NCBI GenBank assembly: GCA_012274445.1
Contig: JAAROD010000058.1
Span: forward strand, 558,001 to 622,000
Direction: 5' to 3'
Source: Sclerotiophoma versabilis
Taxonomy: Eukaryota > Ascomycota > Dothideomycetes > Pleosporales > Didymellaceae
Length of the DNA stretch: 64,000 nucleotides
This document shows, one piece after another, positions 1 through 10,910 of the stretch (its first letter is position 1; every line of letters begins with the position of its first letter). The notes below the pieces were generated by a model. It was not told the DNA's origin and ran no database searches. It was given only the letters and a program-made list of their open reading frames with translations. The translations under genes were made by a program, and so were the position numbers.

Positions 1-296
1 TACTCGAGATGGCACGACTTTCACATGGCACACGTGCTGGTGCAACCACATCCGAATTCAAACTGACGATGTCAAATTCGTCTTCCAAACCTCCATTGTA
101 CAGTATGAAGATACAAAATTGCTGTCCCGTGAACGAGCCAGGCACTGCAGACGAACCGCGTTCGGTCCGGCTGTTGGTTCCGTGTGGGGATGACGCCATT
201 GCCATCGAGTCCACTTTAGTAATCGTAGTTGCCGTCGAAAGCCAAAGCCTTTTGGACAGCACCACTGCTGACCATTGACCCATCTTGTACCTCACA

Positions 297-1121
297 ATGT
301 CAGCTTTCATCCCCCGTGCAGCTTCTCGAGCTCTCCGCTCCGCCGCCCGCCCAGCGCTGCGCGTCCAGCGCCCCGTTGCTACGCCCTTCCGCCGCGGTCT
401 TGCCATTCCTGCTGAGCAGCCACGCCTGAGGATTGGATCGGTAGCGCCTGACTTTGAGGCGCAAACAACACACGGAAAGATCAAGTTCCACGAGTTCCTC
501 AACGGCAAATGGACCATTCTGTTCTCTCATCCCGCCGACTTCACTCCCGTCTGCACAACAGAACTCGGTGCCTTCGCAAAGCTCAAAGACGAGTTCGATG
601 CTCGCGGCGTGCAGATGCTGGGCCTTGTATGTCGAATCTGAGTTCCAAACATGAGCCGGATACTGATCCCTTCCCAGAGCGCCAACGACCTTAGCTCCCA
701 CGACCAGTGGGTCAGCGACATCAACGAGACGCAAAACACCACCGTGAAGTTTCCCATCATTGCTGACGCCGACCGCAAAGTCGCTTTCCTCTACGACATG
801 ATCGCGCAAGACGACCTCGACAACATCAAAGAGAAGGGCATCGCCTTCACCATCCGCTCTGTGTTCATTATCGACCCCGCCAAGAAGATCAGGCTCAAGA
901 TGGACTACCCTGCGAGCACTGGCCGCAATACAGCGGAGGTGCTGAGGGTGATCGACAGCCTGCAGACAGGCGACAAGAAGGGCGTTGTTACGCCAATTAA
1001 TTGGAACGTTGGAGACGATGTTATTGTGCCGCCGAGTGTGAGCACCGAGGACGCGAGGAAGAAGTTTGGAGATGTCAGGGAGCTGAAGCCGTACCTGAGG
1101 TTCACGAACGTTGGCAAATAA
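297..1121 (+). CDS. PRX1: Mitochondrial 1-Cys peroxiredoxin
   Basis: Two exons (297-626, 678-1121) encode 257 aa; the 51-nt intron has donor GTATGT and acceptor CCCAG and keeps the frame. The product reduces hydrogen and alkyl peroxides. The motif PVCTTELG holds the peroxidatic Cys (about residue 86), and no second Cys is visible, which fits the 1-Cys Prx6/Prx1 class that relies on an external thiol reductant. The first ~36 residues are rich in Arg, Ala and Ser with no acidic residue, a typical mitochondrial presequence, so matrix location is inferred. The start at 297 is the first ATG giving this presequence. It is convergent with the helicase gene at 1285, about 160 bp away. Identification is secure. 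Confidence 0.96.
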
Positions 1122-1284
1122 GCTGCGTAAGACGATTGAAGAGTGTACGATGCAAATAGAAAAGTCTTAGAAGTGCTAATGTAGAACTAGATGAGGGTAT
1201 CAATCCAGCCCATCCACATTTTGTAATCCCTTCCTGCGCCCTGTGCCTTACGCTATGCTCAAAACAAACCTCTGGACATTAACC

Positions 1285-3792
1285 TTATCGACCAGCACCC
1301 ACCTTGCCAGTCCCCTTGCTCTGCTTCTTCTCCGTCCACTCCTCAACCTGCTTTGCCTTATGATAATGCGGCGCCACCTCCGTCAGCCACTCCGCCTGTA
1401 TCGGCGCCACGCTCCTCACCCACTCCTTACTCGTACTCGTCAACTCATAAAACACAATCCAGCGATCCCTCGTCTGCTTGCGCGCCATGCACGAACTTGG
1501 GTGTATGAAGACACTCAGCTTCTGGCTGACGGTCGAGTAACTCTGTCCATCGCGGTTCAGGCGCGCAACATTGGTAAAGTACCCACTGGTAAACGCCTTG
1601 AGAATCTTGACGTGGTCTGAGATACCCGATGAGCTGTGAGGGAGCTCAACTTTATCGCAGAGACGCTGGAGTTGCTCACGCACGTTCCTGACACGGTTCA
1701 GCGCGCGGTAATCGAGAAAGTTTTCCTTCGCCCAGGCTTGGCTGAACTCGTTTTCGGTGAATTCATTCCAGATCTTGAGAAACGCGATGAGGTCGCCGCC
1801 GGCTGCGTCTTCGCTGAAGCGCTGCTTGGCGAGATCTGCGGCAACTTTTTTGTCTTTGGGCGCGAAGAAGAGCGTTCCTGCTTCGCTGACCATGGACACG
1901 AGCGTCACCATTTCTTCGACGCAGCCGTACTTGTCAGCAGCCAATAGCGCTTTGCCGAGTTTGGGGTCGAGAGGCAATTCGCTGGCACGACGGCCAAGTT
2001 TGGTGACTTTACCCATCGAGTCGATGTAGCCAAGGGCGTAGAGGTGCTCGAGGGACGCGGCAATTGCAGTGGTGGAGGGAGGATCGATGAAGTCGAAGTT
2101 CAAGAGGTCGTTGATTCCCATTGTTTTCAGGGTAAGCATGGGGCCATCGAGATCGCAGCGTAGGATTTCGGGCTCGGTCTCCATTTGCAGCTCGTTGTAG
2201 AATGCGTACTTGGTGTACAGCCTGAAGCACATGCCAGGCCCGGTACGTCCTGCACGACCAGCTCTCTGCTCGGCACTTGCGCGCGAGCACGGCACGACTA
2301 CAAGCGTGTTCATGGAGCGCTTGTGGTCGTATACTGACTGCTTCTCAAGGCCACAGTCTATGCAGTACCGGATGCCATCGATGGTCAAACTTGTCTCCGC
2401 AATGTTGGTACTGAGAACAATCTTGCGGTGGCCGGGCGGTGTTGGCGCGAAAATCTTCTGTTGGTCTTCCGCTGGCAAGGCACCGTATACAGGGGCGACA
2501 ACTATAGGTCCTGCTTTCGATCCAAGTTTGCGTGATGTTTCCAGGATGTATTCAGCTGCACTTTCGATTTCCTCGGAACCTGTAAAGAACACTAGAATAT
2601 CTCCAGGCCCTTGTGAGAGGTGTATCTGGAAGACGGTCGTGACTGCTGCATTGAGGTAGTTTGCTTCAGGCGAACTCGAGTACAGACGCTCGATGGGATG
2701 CGTTCGTCCAGGGATGTTGAACAATGGTGCACCACCAAAGTAATCCGAGAATTTGGTCGCGTTCAGCGTAGCACTAGTGACCAGGAGCCTGAATTCAGGA
2801 CGAACAGCCACCAGCTCCTTGAGCAAACTCATCAACAGATCTGTCGCTAACGAACGTTCGTGGGCCTCGTCCAAGACAACCGCTGAATATTCAGACAACA
2901 AAGGATCGGACATGAGTTGCTTGAGCATCAGACCGTCTGTCAAGTATTCTACCTTAGTCACTTCTGGTGTGATCTTGCTGTCGAAACGCACCGAGTATCC
3001 ACACTCTCGACCCAGCCGTACACCCATCTCTTCACTCACACGTTTCGCTACGGACATAGCAGCGACTCGACGCGGTTGTGTGCAGCCAACTTTGCCGTTC
3101 TTTGTAAAGCCAGATTCGTGCAGGTACTGTGGTACTTGTGTTGTCTTTCCAGAACCGGTCTCGGCTACGATGATAAGGACGGGATGCGATTCGGCCGCCG
3201 CTAATAATTCTTCTCGATATGCGTAGATTGGCAGGCTCTTCCGTACATCCTCCATAGTCTTGACCTTCTGCTCTGCCTCTTTCAGCTGCCGTTCGAGCAA
3301 GGCCTTGTCTGGATCTGGCATGCCATCGCTCTGAAAGTTTATAGCCATCTCATCCGAGAAGACAAACTCGTAGTCGTCGGCAGATACCCGCTCAGGCTTC
3401 TTGACCTGGCTCTTGATCTTGCTCATTTGCTCCTCCTCCCACAGCTGCACCTCGCTCTTGTCATATCCCTTTTCCCGCTCATTGTGTCGTTTTGTAAGAG
3501 TAGATGTTCTGCTGCCATCAGCGTCTGGCAACAGGTAGCCGTCGAGGTGTTCGTCTATGGCGTTTCGTGCTTCGGCGAGTCGCAGTGTTTCCCGGTTTCG
3601 CGCAAAGTCCCTCCTCTCTGCTTCTGTGAGCTTCGACCCCAGCCTCTCCTCTTCCTCCGCCTCTTCTGCAACCTGGCGACGAAGTAGAGCAAGCTGTTGC
3701 GCCTCACGTTGGGCGAGATATGTCTGGCGCGCATTTCGTCGAAGCTCGCTGATGTCTTCGTCGCCTGTTCTGCGCCGTTTTGGATCTGACAT
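1285..3792 (-). CDS. PRP2: DEAH-box pre-mRNA splicing helicase (Prp2/DHX16 type)
   Basis: A single open frame of 835 aa. It is an RNA-dependent ATPase expected to activate the spliceosome before the first catalytic step. Motif I (AETGSGKT) lies near residues 210-217, the DEAH box at about 308-311, SAT at about 340, and QRAGRAGR near 510; the HA2 and OB-fold regions follow. The segment with LWEEEQ and YEFVF upstream of the helicase core is typical of the Prp2/Cdc28/DHX16 branch rather than Prp16, Prp22 or Prp43. The protein is about 200 aa shorter than DHX16 or fission yeast Cdc28 because the far N-terminal region is absent. The start MSDPKRRR has a normal fungal ATG context and I found no upstream exon. 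No intron is visible. Confidence 0.93.
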   Translation of the reverse strand: MSDPKRRRTGDEDISELRRNARQTYLAQREAQQLALLRRQVAEEAEEEERLGSKLTEAERRDFARNRETLRLAEARNAIDEHLDGYLLPDADGSRTSTLTKRHNEREKGYDKSEVQLWEEEQMSKIKSQVKKPERVSADDYEFVFSDEMAINFQSDGMPDPDKALLERQLKEAEQKVKTMEDVRKSLPIYAYREELLAAAESHPVLIIVAETGSGKTTQVPQYLHESGFTKNGKVGCTQPRRVAAMSVAKRVSEEMGVRLGRECGYSVRFDSKITPEVTKVEYLTDGLMLKQLMSDPLLSEYSAVVLDEAHERSLATDLLMSLLKELVAVRPEFRLLVTSATLNATKFSDYFGGAPLFNIPGRTHPIERLYSSSPEANYLNAAVTTVFQIHLSQGPGDILVFFTGSEEIESAAEYILETSRKLGSKAGPIVVAPVYGALPAEDQQKIFAPTPPGHRKIVLSTNIAETSLTIDGIRYCIDCGLEKQSVYDHKRSMNTLVVVPCSRASAEQRAGRAGRTGPGMCFRLYTKYAFYNELQMETEPEILRCDLDGPMLTLKTMGINDLLNFDFIDPPSTTAIAASLEHLYALGYIDSMGKVTKLGRRASELPLDPKLGKALLAADKYGCVEEMVTLVSMVSEAGTLFFAPKDKKVAADLAKQRFSEDAAGGDLIAFLKIWNEFTENEFSQAWAKENFLDYRALNRVRNVREQLQRLCDKVELPHSSSGISDHVKILKAFTSGYFTNVARLNRDGQSYSTVSQKLSVFIHPSSCMARKQTRDRWIVFYELTSTSKEWVRSVAPIQAEWLTEVAPHYHKAKQVEEWTEKKQSKGTGKVGAGR

Positions 3793-4371
3793 GATGGTTG
3801 CGTAGTTGTGAGTGCTGGGCTAGGTCGATTCGATCTGCACGACGAGCGCAGCTATATGCGCAGGGTGTAGAAGGGCACGTGTGTGGAGTGTAGCCTTGGA
3901 GGGGAGCTCGAGCGTCACGAAATGTTCGGCGAAGGCGGAGGTGACACGGACCACCTGCATCATTTGATGTCGACGTCGAACAGCAGCATCACGCCTCGTA
4001 GCTACCCGAAAAGCCGGATACAAGCAGGCAAACGCCCAAAATATTGGACGCAGTCAACCAATACCTAGAGGCCTTTTGATAAGTAGTTTACAACAAATTT
4101 CACCTATATTGTAACGCCTAGATCTAATCCACGGACTGGCAGCAGCTCCGTCCGAGCTATCATGCAACAACAGAGACCACATCTACTCCTCACAAAAATG
4201 CAACAATTCACTAGCACACAAATCACGAGCGATGCAGTAAATTAGGACGTCATCGTTGTGCTAGTGACAAGCCACAAAGCGTTATTATACTGTATCTCTG
4301 CTCGTACCAAAAAAAGATAATCTAGGACGTCTTCGTCTCGACTCCGACATGGAAAATATGGCGGTTCAACA
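3793..4371. other. Intergenic: helicase promoter and decayed repeat copy
   Basis: No gene is supported here. The left part is the helicase 5' flank. Positions about 3985-4130 hold a reverse-oriented copy of the dispersed repeat described separately. The remainder, 4130-4371, is AT-richer 3' flank of the small secreted protein gene. Confidence 0.6.
3985..4130 (-). repeat. Degenerate dispersed repeat, copy D
   Basis: Read on the minus strand, this stretch carries the same ordered motifs as the copies near 9085, 12805 and 21850: a CCTC block, GGTATTGGTTGACTG, a TCCAAT-ATTTT stretch, GCCTGCTTG, ATCCGGCTTTTCGG and a final ACGAG. Similarity is patchy, as expected of old copies. No open reading frame or clear terminal inverted repeat was found. 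Edges are approximate. Confidence 0.55.
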
Positions 4372-5057
4372 TCAGTTCTCCGGAGCAGCAGGCGCCTCTG
4401 TTCTGAGCGATATAGGTACATGAAGACCGGAGATCTTGGTCCTTGCAGCGTTCCATCTGATCCTGTGGCTGTTAGCAAAGAAACATTCACGCAATGTGTT
4501 GGATCACTCACTGGTATATGCCAGTCTCGTTAGTGGGTGTTGCGACAAAGTTCATCTCGATCGCGCCAGCCTTCTGATTGTTGTACACCCACCCTCCGAA
4601 GAGCCCGAAGCCTTTGACTGTCAGGCCTTCAGGGACATCATCCTCGGAGACGAAACCAACTGTCTTCAAGTCGTCGGCATCGGCACCGATGTACAAGCAG
4701 GGTTGCTTCGACCATGAGACATTGCCCTCGGGTGACGCTACTAACTTCCGGTCATCGGTAAGAGCAACTACCACTGTCAGTGTTGGTTCACCTGGTTGTA
4801 GCGATGCACCTACGAGTTACGTTCACAGCTTCGACAGCGAAGGTTGGGGCCTTATGCCCAAGATAGGCTTGACCTGGGCGATGTCAACTAATGTACGTCT
4901 TCCATGGTTAGAAGGAGTGTTTACCGTCCGCGTGGAACAGCTTTATGCCCGTCGGCAGGTTGTCGCCATACGCGTACAAGCTGAAGTTGCTTGCAGCAGA
5001 CACTACGCCCTGAGCGCAGCCCAATAAAGCGACGACTGGAGAGAGACGAAAAAGCAT
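4372..5057 (-). CDS. Small secreted protein of unknown function
   Basis: Four exons (5057-4925, 4873-4814, 4773-4512, 4462-4372) give 181 aa. Donors are GTAAAC, GTAGGT and GTGAGT, acceptors all CAG, and phases agree at each joint. The protein starts with a signal peptide (MLFRLSPVVALLGCAQGVVSA) and continues with SNFSLYAYGDNLPTGIKLFHADG, a pattern I associate with a family of fungal secreted proteins carrying YAYG and FYADG motifs. Two N-x-T/S sites are present, and Cys residues are few. No enzyme motif is visible. Secretion is inferred from the signal peptide, and a cell-surface or effector-like role is possible but unproven. Nothing in the neighbourhood hints at its job. Confidence 0.72.
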
Positions 5058-6787
5058 GGTGATAGATATGTGAAAAGAGCGTGGATGCCAGACAACAAGT
5101 GGGGATGAAGGTCAGGTCTCTAGCGGACGTCGCGGGATATATGACAGAACCTCAAGGTCACTCGTACGTACCAGTCGAACACTTACCGGAAATTCGCTTT
5201 TGTCCGACACTTCACTTCCTGGACCTGAACTTACGAATCATCGGTATGGTTCCTGCAGCATCCAGGGATAAATCAATAGCTCGGATCCGCCTACATCATG
5301 ACACTCCCGATTGATGCGCTTCCGTACAAAGTGTGGAATGCAGTCCAGGTACAGGGAGATACGATTGTGAACTTACGAGTGCGAATGCTCGTGTCAGCTT
5401 CCCGCAGGGATTCCGTTTCTGCGTTATTCCGGTCGATATCTCAGCTAATAGTGTTGATCGCTTCAACGGTCAATACTCCTACGTCAGAACCTTTCGCTGC
5501 TCCACATGGAAGCTTAGGCACGACAAGAGTGCATGGCCTTTATTCAGTCATGCCTCGGAGGCTGCTGCCAAGCCAGTAAGCCGGTCTCCAAGACCTCTTA
5601 GTGGACTAATTCTCTCTTCTCTTCTCCACTGCGAGTTTTCCAACCAAAGATAGGTGGAGCTGCAACGCGAGGGTGGAGATGGTGTGGCCAAGCGTCAGGT
5701 ACGATGCTTGAGCCTCAAATAGACCAACTAGCGCTAGCGGCAACGCTATCCGAGTAGCGGATCGAGATACGCGAGGCAACCACCACAACCCCACAAGTCC
5801 ACGATGGGAGTCTGGAAATCCGATATCAATTCCATCCTGTTCTCCTCATTTCCGGCTATTATTCGTGAGCCTCTCAGAATGACAGACATTCTGGCTGTCC
5901 CACACAGCTACAAGCCTGCACCTGGCATCATTCTAAGAAGATGTTCCTGACTTCTGCCACTGCAAGTACTATTGTTTTCAAATGGATCTCGTCGTAGTTG
6001 GCACATAAGTTTCGTGAATTGTAACGGACTCCGTGGTCATAGACATGAACATCTCCAGGAAGAGAAAAAAGTTTTCTGAAGAACGATAGAGGTGGCTGAA
6101 ATTGGGCATGGCGCGCTTCCGGCATTCCCTGGTTAACGGAACCGAGTGACGCTCGTGCTTCAACGATCGCGTGGTCTACCTATGGGGGTCCTAACTTGGA
6201 GTGAATTTGAGATCGACACCACTCGCATTCATGCATTCTCCTTGCAGCGCTCAGACTCGTGTTGCTCGAAATGGTGGGCCCCTCTACACTACCACCGCCA
6301 GCCGCTTGTCATCTCTGGCGAAGCACGCCAGTAGTGAAGATGCGGTTAAATAATGCAACCGTTCGAAGCTTGCATCCAGCTTGTGACCGACCAAGCCTTG
6401 CTAAGATCAGCAGGGGCACCGGTGGAAATAGTCATACTCGCTCCGTAAGCGCCGCAGGTGTCAGATTTCCCTATGTCATCGACCTTGGAGAAAAAGCTTC
6501 AGCTTTTCTTCTGATGCGGCTACACGGATGGTGCATCGCGCTATCGATTGCTTGCTGCCGACCGTAGGATCACGAATTGAGTAATCGTGTACATTCGGGG
6601 CAATACGACCGCAGTGGAGATCAGGATGAGACTGATGCATCACAAACGCGCTGATGGGCGTGTAAACTTTTGGTATATATGAAGTGACACAGTACCAATT
6701 GCTACTCACTCATCACACTCGTTAATTCCTTTATTGGACATCAAGTCTATCGCACCCTTTGATTCGAATTGAGGGCCTACAAATCCC
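5058..6787. other. Gene-free stretch upstream of the laccase
   Basis: About 1.7 kb in which short open frames on both strands lack homology, codon bias or a plausible splice structure. The only regulatory element I can name is a TATA box at 6674-6680 just before the laccase. This may hold decayed sequence, but no recognisable element was found. Confidence 0.6.
6674..6680 (+). promoter_or_regulatory. TATA box of the laccase gene
   Basis: TATATAT lies 108 bp upstream of the laccase ATG at 6788, a usual distance for fungal genes that are strongly induced. Confidence 0.55.
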
Positions 6788-8719
6788 ATGAGGTCTTTCT
6801 TTCCGTTCGCTTGCCTTGCGGCAGTCGCAACTGCCATACCAGCACCACAAGAAGGGGGCACATTCTCCAACACAACATGTGCTGCTGCTCAGAATACCAC
6901 AGTGGCGATCTCTGTATGCGAAGGCAATACCGCAGATGACAGGACCAAGTGGTGCGATGACAATATCGACACCGACTGGTACAACCATGTCCCTAATACA
7001 GGAGTCACAAGAGAAGTCTGTTGTCATACATGAGCATGCTTGTAGGATACTGACTAGGGTCCAGTACTGGCTCGACATCACCAACATGACCATCGCACCA
7101 GATGGCTTCGAACGTGTTGCTCTTGGTGTCAACAACTCTATTCCAGGACCCACGATTGAAGCTAACTGGGTGAGCAAGTCGATCTGACTGATTCATATGC
7201 ATCTAACGATGCATCAGGGCGATACTATCAAAGTGCACGTGAAGAACAGTCTTCAGAACAACGGCACAACCATTCATTGGCACGGCTTTCGACAGAACTA
7301 CACGGTCCAGCAAGACGGTGTCCCCTCTATCATCCAATGCCCCGACGCTGTATGTTTGCCACTGTTTCATCGAAGGCTTCTCACTGACTATCCTCAGCCT
7401 GGAACCACACATACTTATACCTTGCGGGCAACCCAGTACGGGACCAGCTGGTACCACTCTCACTACGCTCTCCAAGCCTGGGCAGGCGTGTTTGGCGCTA
7501 TTGTCATTCATGGACCAGCAACAGCTAACTACGACGTTGATCTTGAGCCTATCGTAATCACTGATTGGAGTCACGCAACTGTCGATGCTCTTTACGGCTA
7601 CGCTCAGGCTGTTGGCCCTCCCGAGATGGACACTGCACTCATCAACGGCAAGGGCACTTACAACGGCACTGGTGGCGAGCGCTACGAAGTAACATTCGAA
7701 GCCGGTAAGAAGTACAGGATGCGCTTTGTCAACGCGGCAGTTGACTCTTACTTCAAACTCTCCCTTGACGGGCATAAGATGACAGTCATCGCAATGGACT
7801 TCGTGCCCGTTGAACCTTTCGAAATTGACGTTCTGGACTTCACCATGGGACAGCGCTACGATGTAATAATTGAAGCCAAGCAAGAAGTCTCGAATTACTG
7901 GTTCCGTGCAATTCCCCAGGCAGCATGCTCCAATAATGCCAACAGCAACGACATTCGTGGCATTGTGCGTTACAGCGGCGCTCCAAGCGGTGATCCAAGG
8001 ACTACTGCTTGGGATGCTAATTCGAAGGACGCCTGTGTAGATGTGGACTACTCCATGCTTAAGCCCCACTTCAAACACTCTGTCATCTCCCCTGAGCTTC
8101 AAGACCCTGATCTCGCCGTCAGCGTAGCCAAGGACTCTTCAAACCTGTTCAAGTGGGATATCGGTCTCAACAGCATGCACGTCATCTGGAATAACCCCTC
8201 TCTTCTGCAGATTGCAGAGGGTAATGCAACTTGGGAGAGTGCAGAGAACGTCTACTTGCTGCCTGATGCGAATAAGTGGGTGTACTGGGTCATTGACACA
8301 AAGTTGCCCGTCCCGCACCCTATCCATTTACATGGTCACGATTTCTATATTTTGGCTCAGGCTGCAAGTGCGACGTACGATTCGAGCGTGGAGCTGAATC
8401 TTGACAACCCACCCCGCCGTGATGTGGCCTCTCTGCCGGCGAGTGGTTACTTGGTCATCGCCTTCTACACCGACAACCCGGGTACATGGCTGGTGAGTAA
8501 GACTTACCTCATCTTATAAGATCCAGACTAACGTTGTCGTTTTAGATGCATTGTCACATTGGTTGGCACGTAGCTGAAGGTCTAGCACTCCAGTTTGTTG
8601 AGCGAGAGAGCGAGATTCCTGCTCTGATTGACACTGTGGAGCTTGAGTCCACTTGCAAGGCTTGGGAGGACTTCAACGTGGAGGAGTTTCACATTGAGCA
8701 GGACGACTCTGGTGTATAA
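6788..8719 (+). CDS. Secreted laccase-like multicopper oxidase
   Basis: Five exons (6788-7015, 7065-7169, 7218-7349, 7398-8492, 8546-8719) encode 577 aa; the introns are 48-53 nt and all phase 0. The signal peptide ends near residue 17-20. All four copper-ligand blocks are present: IHWHG, WYHSHY, HPIHLHG and HCHIGWHVAEG, so the trinuclear and T1 sites look intact. Leu is predicted at the T1 axial position. The protein ends in DSGV, the C-terminal plug typical of ascomycete laccases. It should oxidise phenols using O2 outside the cell. The intron at 7350-7397 has no in-frame stop, so its retention would add 16 residues before a second-domain conserved block. Substrate range (lignin phenols or melanin precursors) cannot be told from sequence. 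Confidence 0.93.
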
Positions 8720-9228
8720 ACATATGTACTGCTCTGCATTTCGCTCAACTTTTGATCTTCTTGTACATATAATATCTCTGTATCTAAATCCCAAGCCGGT
8801 AAATCTCCAAAGCATTTTTAGATTTTCTATTGAACAAAGAAAAATTACTTACAATCTTAAGGCAGCGTGTAGGTTAGCATAGCATACAAAGGTGCATGTT
8901 AAGTGTCTGCTTGCAACCCACTTCTCTAGCAACACAAGAGGGTGTTTTGCATAAGCAATAGACAGCATTCGCATTTACTAATTTACTGCTTAGTCTTTCA
9001 TGTTGCAGAGCTTGAATGCAGCAGCTAGTCCCAAACCTAAACCTTAAGCCGGGAGGTCTTGAGAACATCTTTGGATATTTTACCAAATAAGTAAAACTAT
9101 TTATAGTCTTCAGGCTACAAATGAGGCAGCAAACTATGAGGAGGTATGTATTGACTGCCTCCAATGATTTGCAAGCCTATCTGCTTCGCCCCCCCCCCCC
9201 CCCCAAAGGTTTTTTTCGGCAACACAAG
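8720..9228. other. Intergenic between convergent genes, with repeat copy
   Basis: 3' flanks of the laccase and RMT2. The right part (about 9085-9230) is one copy of the dispersed repeat and includes a C16 homopolymer at 9189-9204. Otherwise nothing is recognised. Confidence 0.6.
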
Positions 9229-9230
9229 TT
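9085..9230 (+). repeat. Degenerate dispersed repeat, copy A (contains C16)
   Basis: It shares AGTAAAACTA, a TCTTCA block, TATGAGGAGGTATG, a GACTGCCTC block, ATCTGCTTC and TTTTTCGGC in the same order and spacing as the copy at 12805-12950. A run of 16 C interrupts the copy at 9189-9204, which probably arose after insertion. No coding capacity. Confidence 0.65.
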
Positions 9231-10482
9231 AGCCTATGAAGCTACACGTAGGTAACTTATACTCTTTCAATACCCAGTATTTTCTCCGTAACCCTTCCCA
9301 CTCGCCCTGCTCATCAAGATCCGGTACCTGTATTGTCTCCCACTCAGTATCGAAGCCTGCTTCGAAAAGATCCATCTCAACGATCTTGCCGTACACATCG
9401 TAGACGATCTGCCTATCCGCGCCCATACCGTTAAAGAAGCCAAATTTGCCGCCTTCACCATCTGGACCGCCACAAGGGTCTAGCAAGCCGATCACGTGCT
9501 CTGTGAAGAATTCGCGTAGTGCTTTGTACTCTTCGGCGAACGTGTCGAAGTATATACCATCGAACAGCTCGCCCTTCTCGACGAGCCCAGGCACGACGTC
9601 CTGCCAGCGACCCTCGTGGATGACGACGCCAGGCTTCTTGTCCCAGCCTTGCTCTTTCATGCGCTTCAGGACATCTGGATGCGCTTCAATGATGTGGTGC
9701 GCTTTTGGTTGCTTCTCCTGCAGAATACCATCGATGATGCCCATCCCGTGTCCCACATTTAACACACGCAGACCTGATGTAGGCGCAAGCAGCTCCGCAG
9801 ACCGGCGCATAAGCGTTGTTTCCCATTCCATCATCACACCATTACCCGCCTCGTCGGTCAACCTATCTCGATCGAACGTCAGGTTTGAAGCCAGGTAATT
9901 CGGATTCTCTGTAGATTCGTCGCCCGGTGCAGTCTCTTGACTGATATCCACGATCTCCATGTCCTCGTCTGCTACTTCAGCTTCGCCCTCTACCTCGTCA
10001 TCCTCATCTTCATCATCCTCTTCGCCCGACTCTCCACCACCAAGCAGCTGGTACTGGTCCAGACGGCTCAGCAGTAGCTCAGCACGCACACCAGCGTCTA
10101 CGCAGAGCTCGTATAGCTCCATCAGCCCAAGTCTTTGCGCAACGCATCCTGGTGTCTCGCCATTTGCGTCCAGATCATTCCATATCGCACCATTCTCAAA
10201 AAGAAGCTTGATCGTCTTGGTTGCAGCTTCTAGCTCGTCCTTCGCTGCTTCTTTAACATCTCGGCTCTCTCCATTTGCTTTTACAGCTGGGTTCTCTTCC
10301 TCGTCGGGCTCGCAGGCGGCAATTGCGGCGTGCAGGGGTGTGAAGCCTGTCTCGGCGTCTTGGACGTTTGCAGAGGTATTGCGGAGGAGGTTGCGCAGCG
10401 CGGGGATATCGTGGTTCGCTGCTGCGAGGAGAATGCTTTGAGTTGAGAGATCTGTTTCGACGTCGAAGGCGGGATCGTCCAT
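9229..10482 (-). CDS. RMT2: Protein arginine N5-methyltransferase 2
   Basis: A single-exon gene for 417 aa. Rmt2 methylates the internal (delta) nitrogen of arginine, in yeast on ribosomal protein Rpl12. The N-terminal ~130 residues form an ankyrin-like region (TPLHAAIAA, then GETPGCVAQRLG). A very acidic linker follows at about 155-180. The S-adenosylmethionine fold begins with VLNVGHGMGIID and continues with an IIEAHP block. The C-terminal YWVLKEYKLP is characteristic of the family. Length matches fungal orthologues. It is divergent from the GFA gene, with a shared 428-bp promoter region. A cytoplasmic or nuclear location is inferred. Confidence 0.94.
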   Translation of the reverse strand: MDDPAFDVETDLSTQSILLAAANHDIPALRNLLRNTSANVQDAETGFTPLHAAIAACEPDEEENPAVKANGESRDVKEAAKDELEAATKTIKLLFENGAIWNDLDANGETPGCVAQRLGLMELYELCVDAGVRAELLLSRLDQYQLLGGGESGEEDDEDEDDEVEGEAEVADEDMEIVDISQETAPGDESTENPNYLASNLTFDRDRLTDEAGNGVMMEWETTLMRRSAELLAPTSGLRVLNVGHGMGIIDGILQEKQPKAHHIIEAHPDVLKRMKEQGWDKKPGVVIHEGRWQDVVPGLVEKGELFDGIYFDTFAEEYKALREFFTEHVIGLLDPCGGPDGEGGKFGFFNGMGADRQIVYDVYGKIVEMDLFEAGFDTEWETIQVPDLDEQGEWEGLRRKYWVLKEYKLPTCSFIG

Positions 10483-10910
10483 GGTTGCGGTATGTTTTGA
10501 GAAATTGGGAAACTGGACGCGCGATGAGGGGCAGAAAAGTTTAGGTGGGGCATTTCAGGGTCCATGCTATCGATAAACTCGAACTAATACTTACGTCAGC
10601 GGGGTTCTCACTCCCTCTCACAAACTCCCATGTGCAATACCACCGCAATTTATCCTTCGTGTCGAGATCTAACTCAACTGGTACTTAGTGCTGAGCATCT
10701 GCATTGCTATAAAGCACTCACTGAGTCGCACCAAATGATCATACTCATCGCGAGACTGCCGCTTGATGATCTCCCGGCAATTGCCTCATGTGTCTAAAAC
10801 CGTTACCGGTAGCCATGTCCACTTATGTCTGATTAGACTAACTGAGCTGTGGCATATCTTCGTCCACTTACCTCTTCTCTTAGCGTTGACCACATATTTT
10901 ATCCCTCGCC
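10483..10910. other. Divergent promoter region (RMT2 / GFA gene)
   Basis: A 428-bp stretch between two divergent start codons. It presumably holds both promoters. I see no TATA box or other named site. Confidence 0.5.

Noticed and set aside
5298..5653. Overlapping 90-106 codon frames upstream of the laccase
   Set aside because: No homology, signal peptide or splice continuity; two frames overlap each other, as expected of non-coding DNA.
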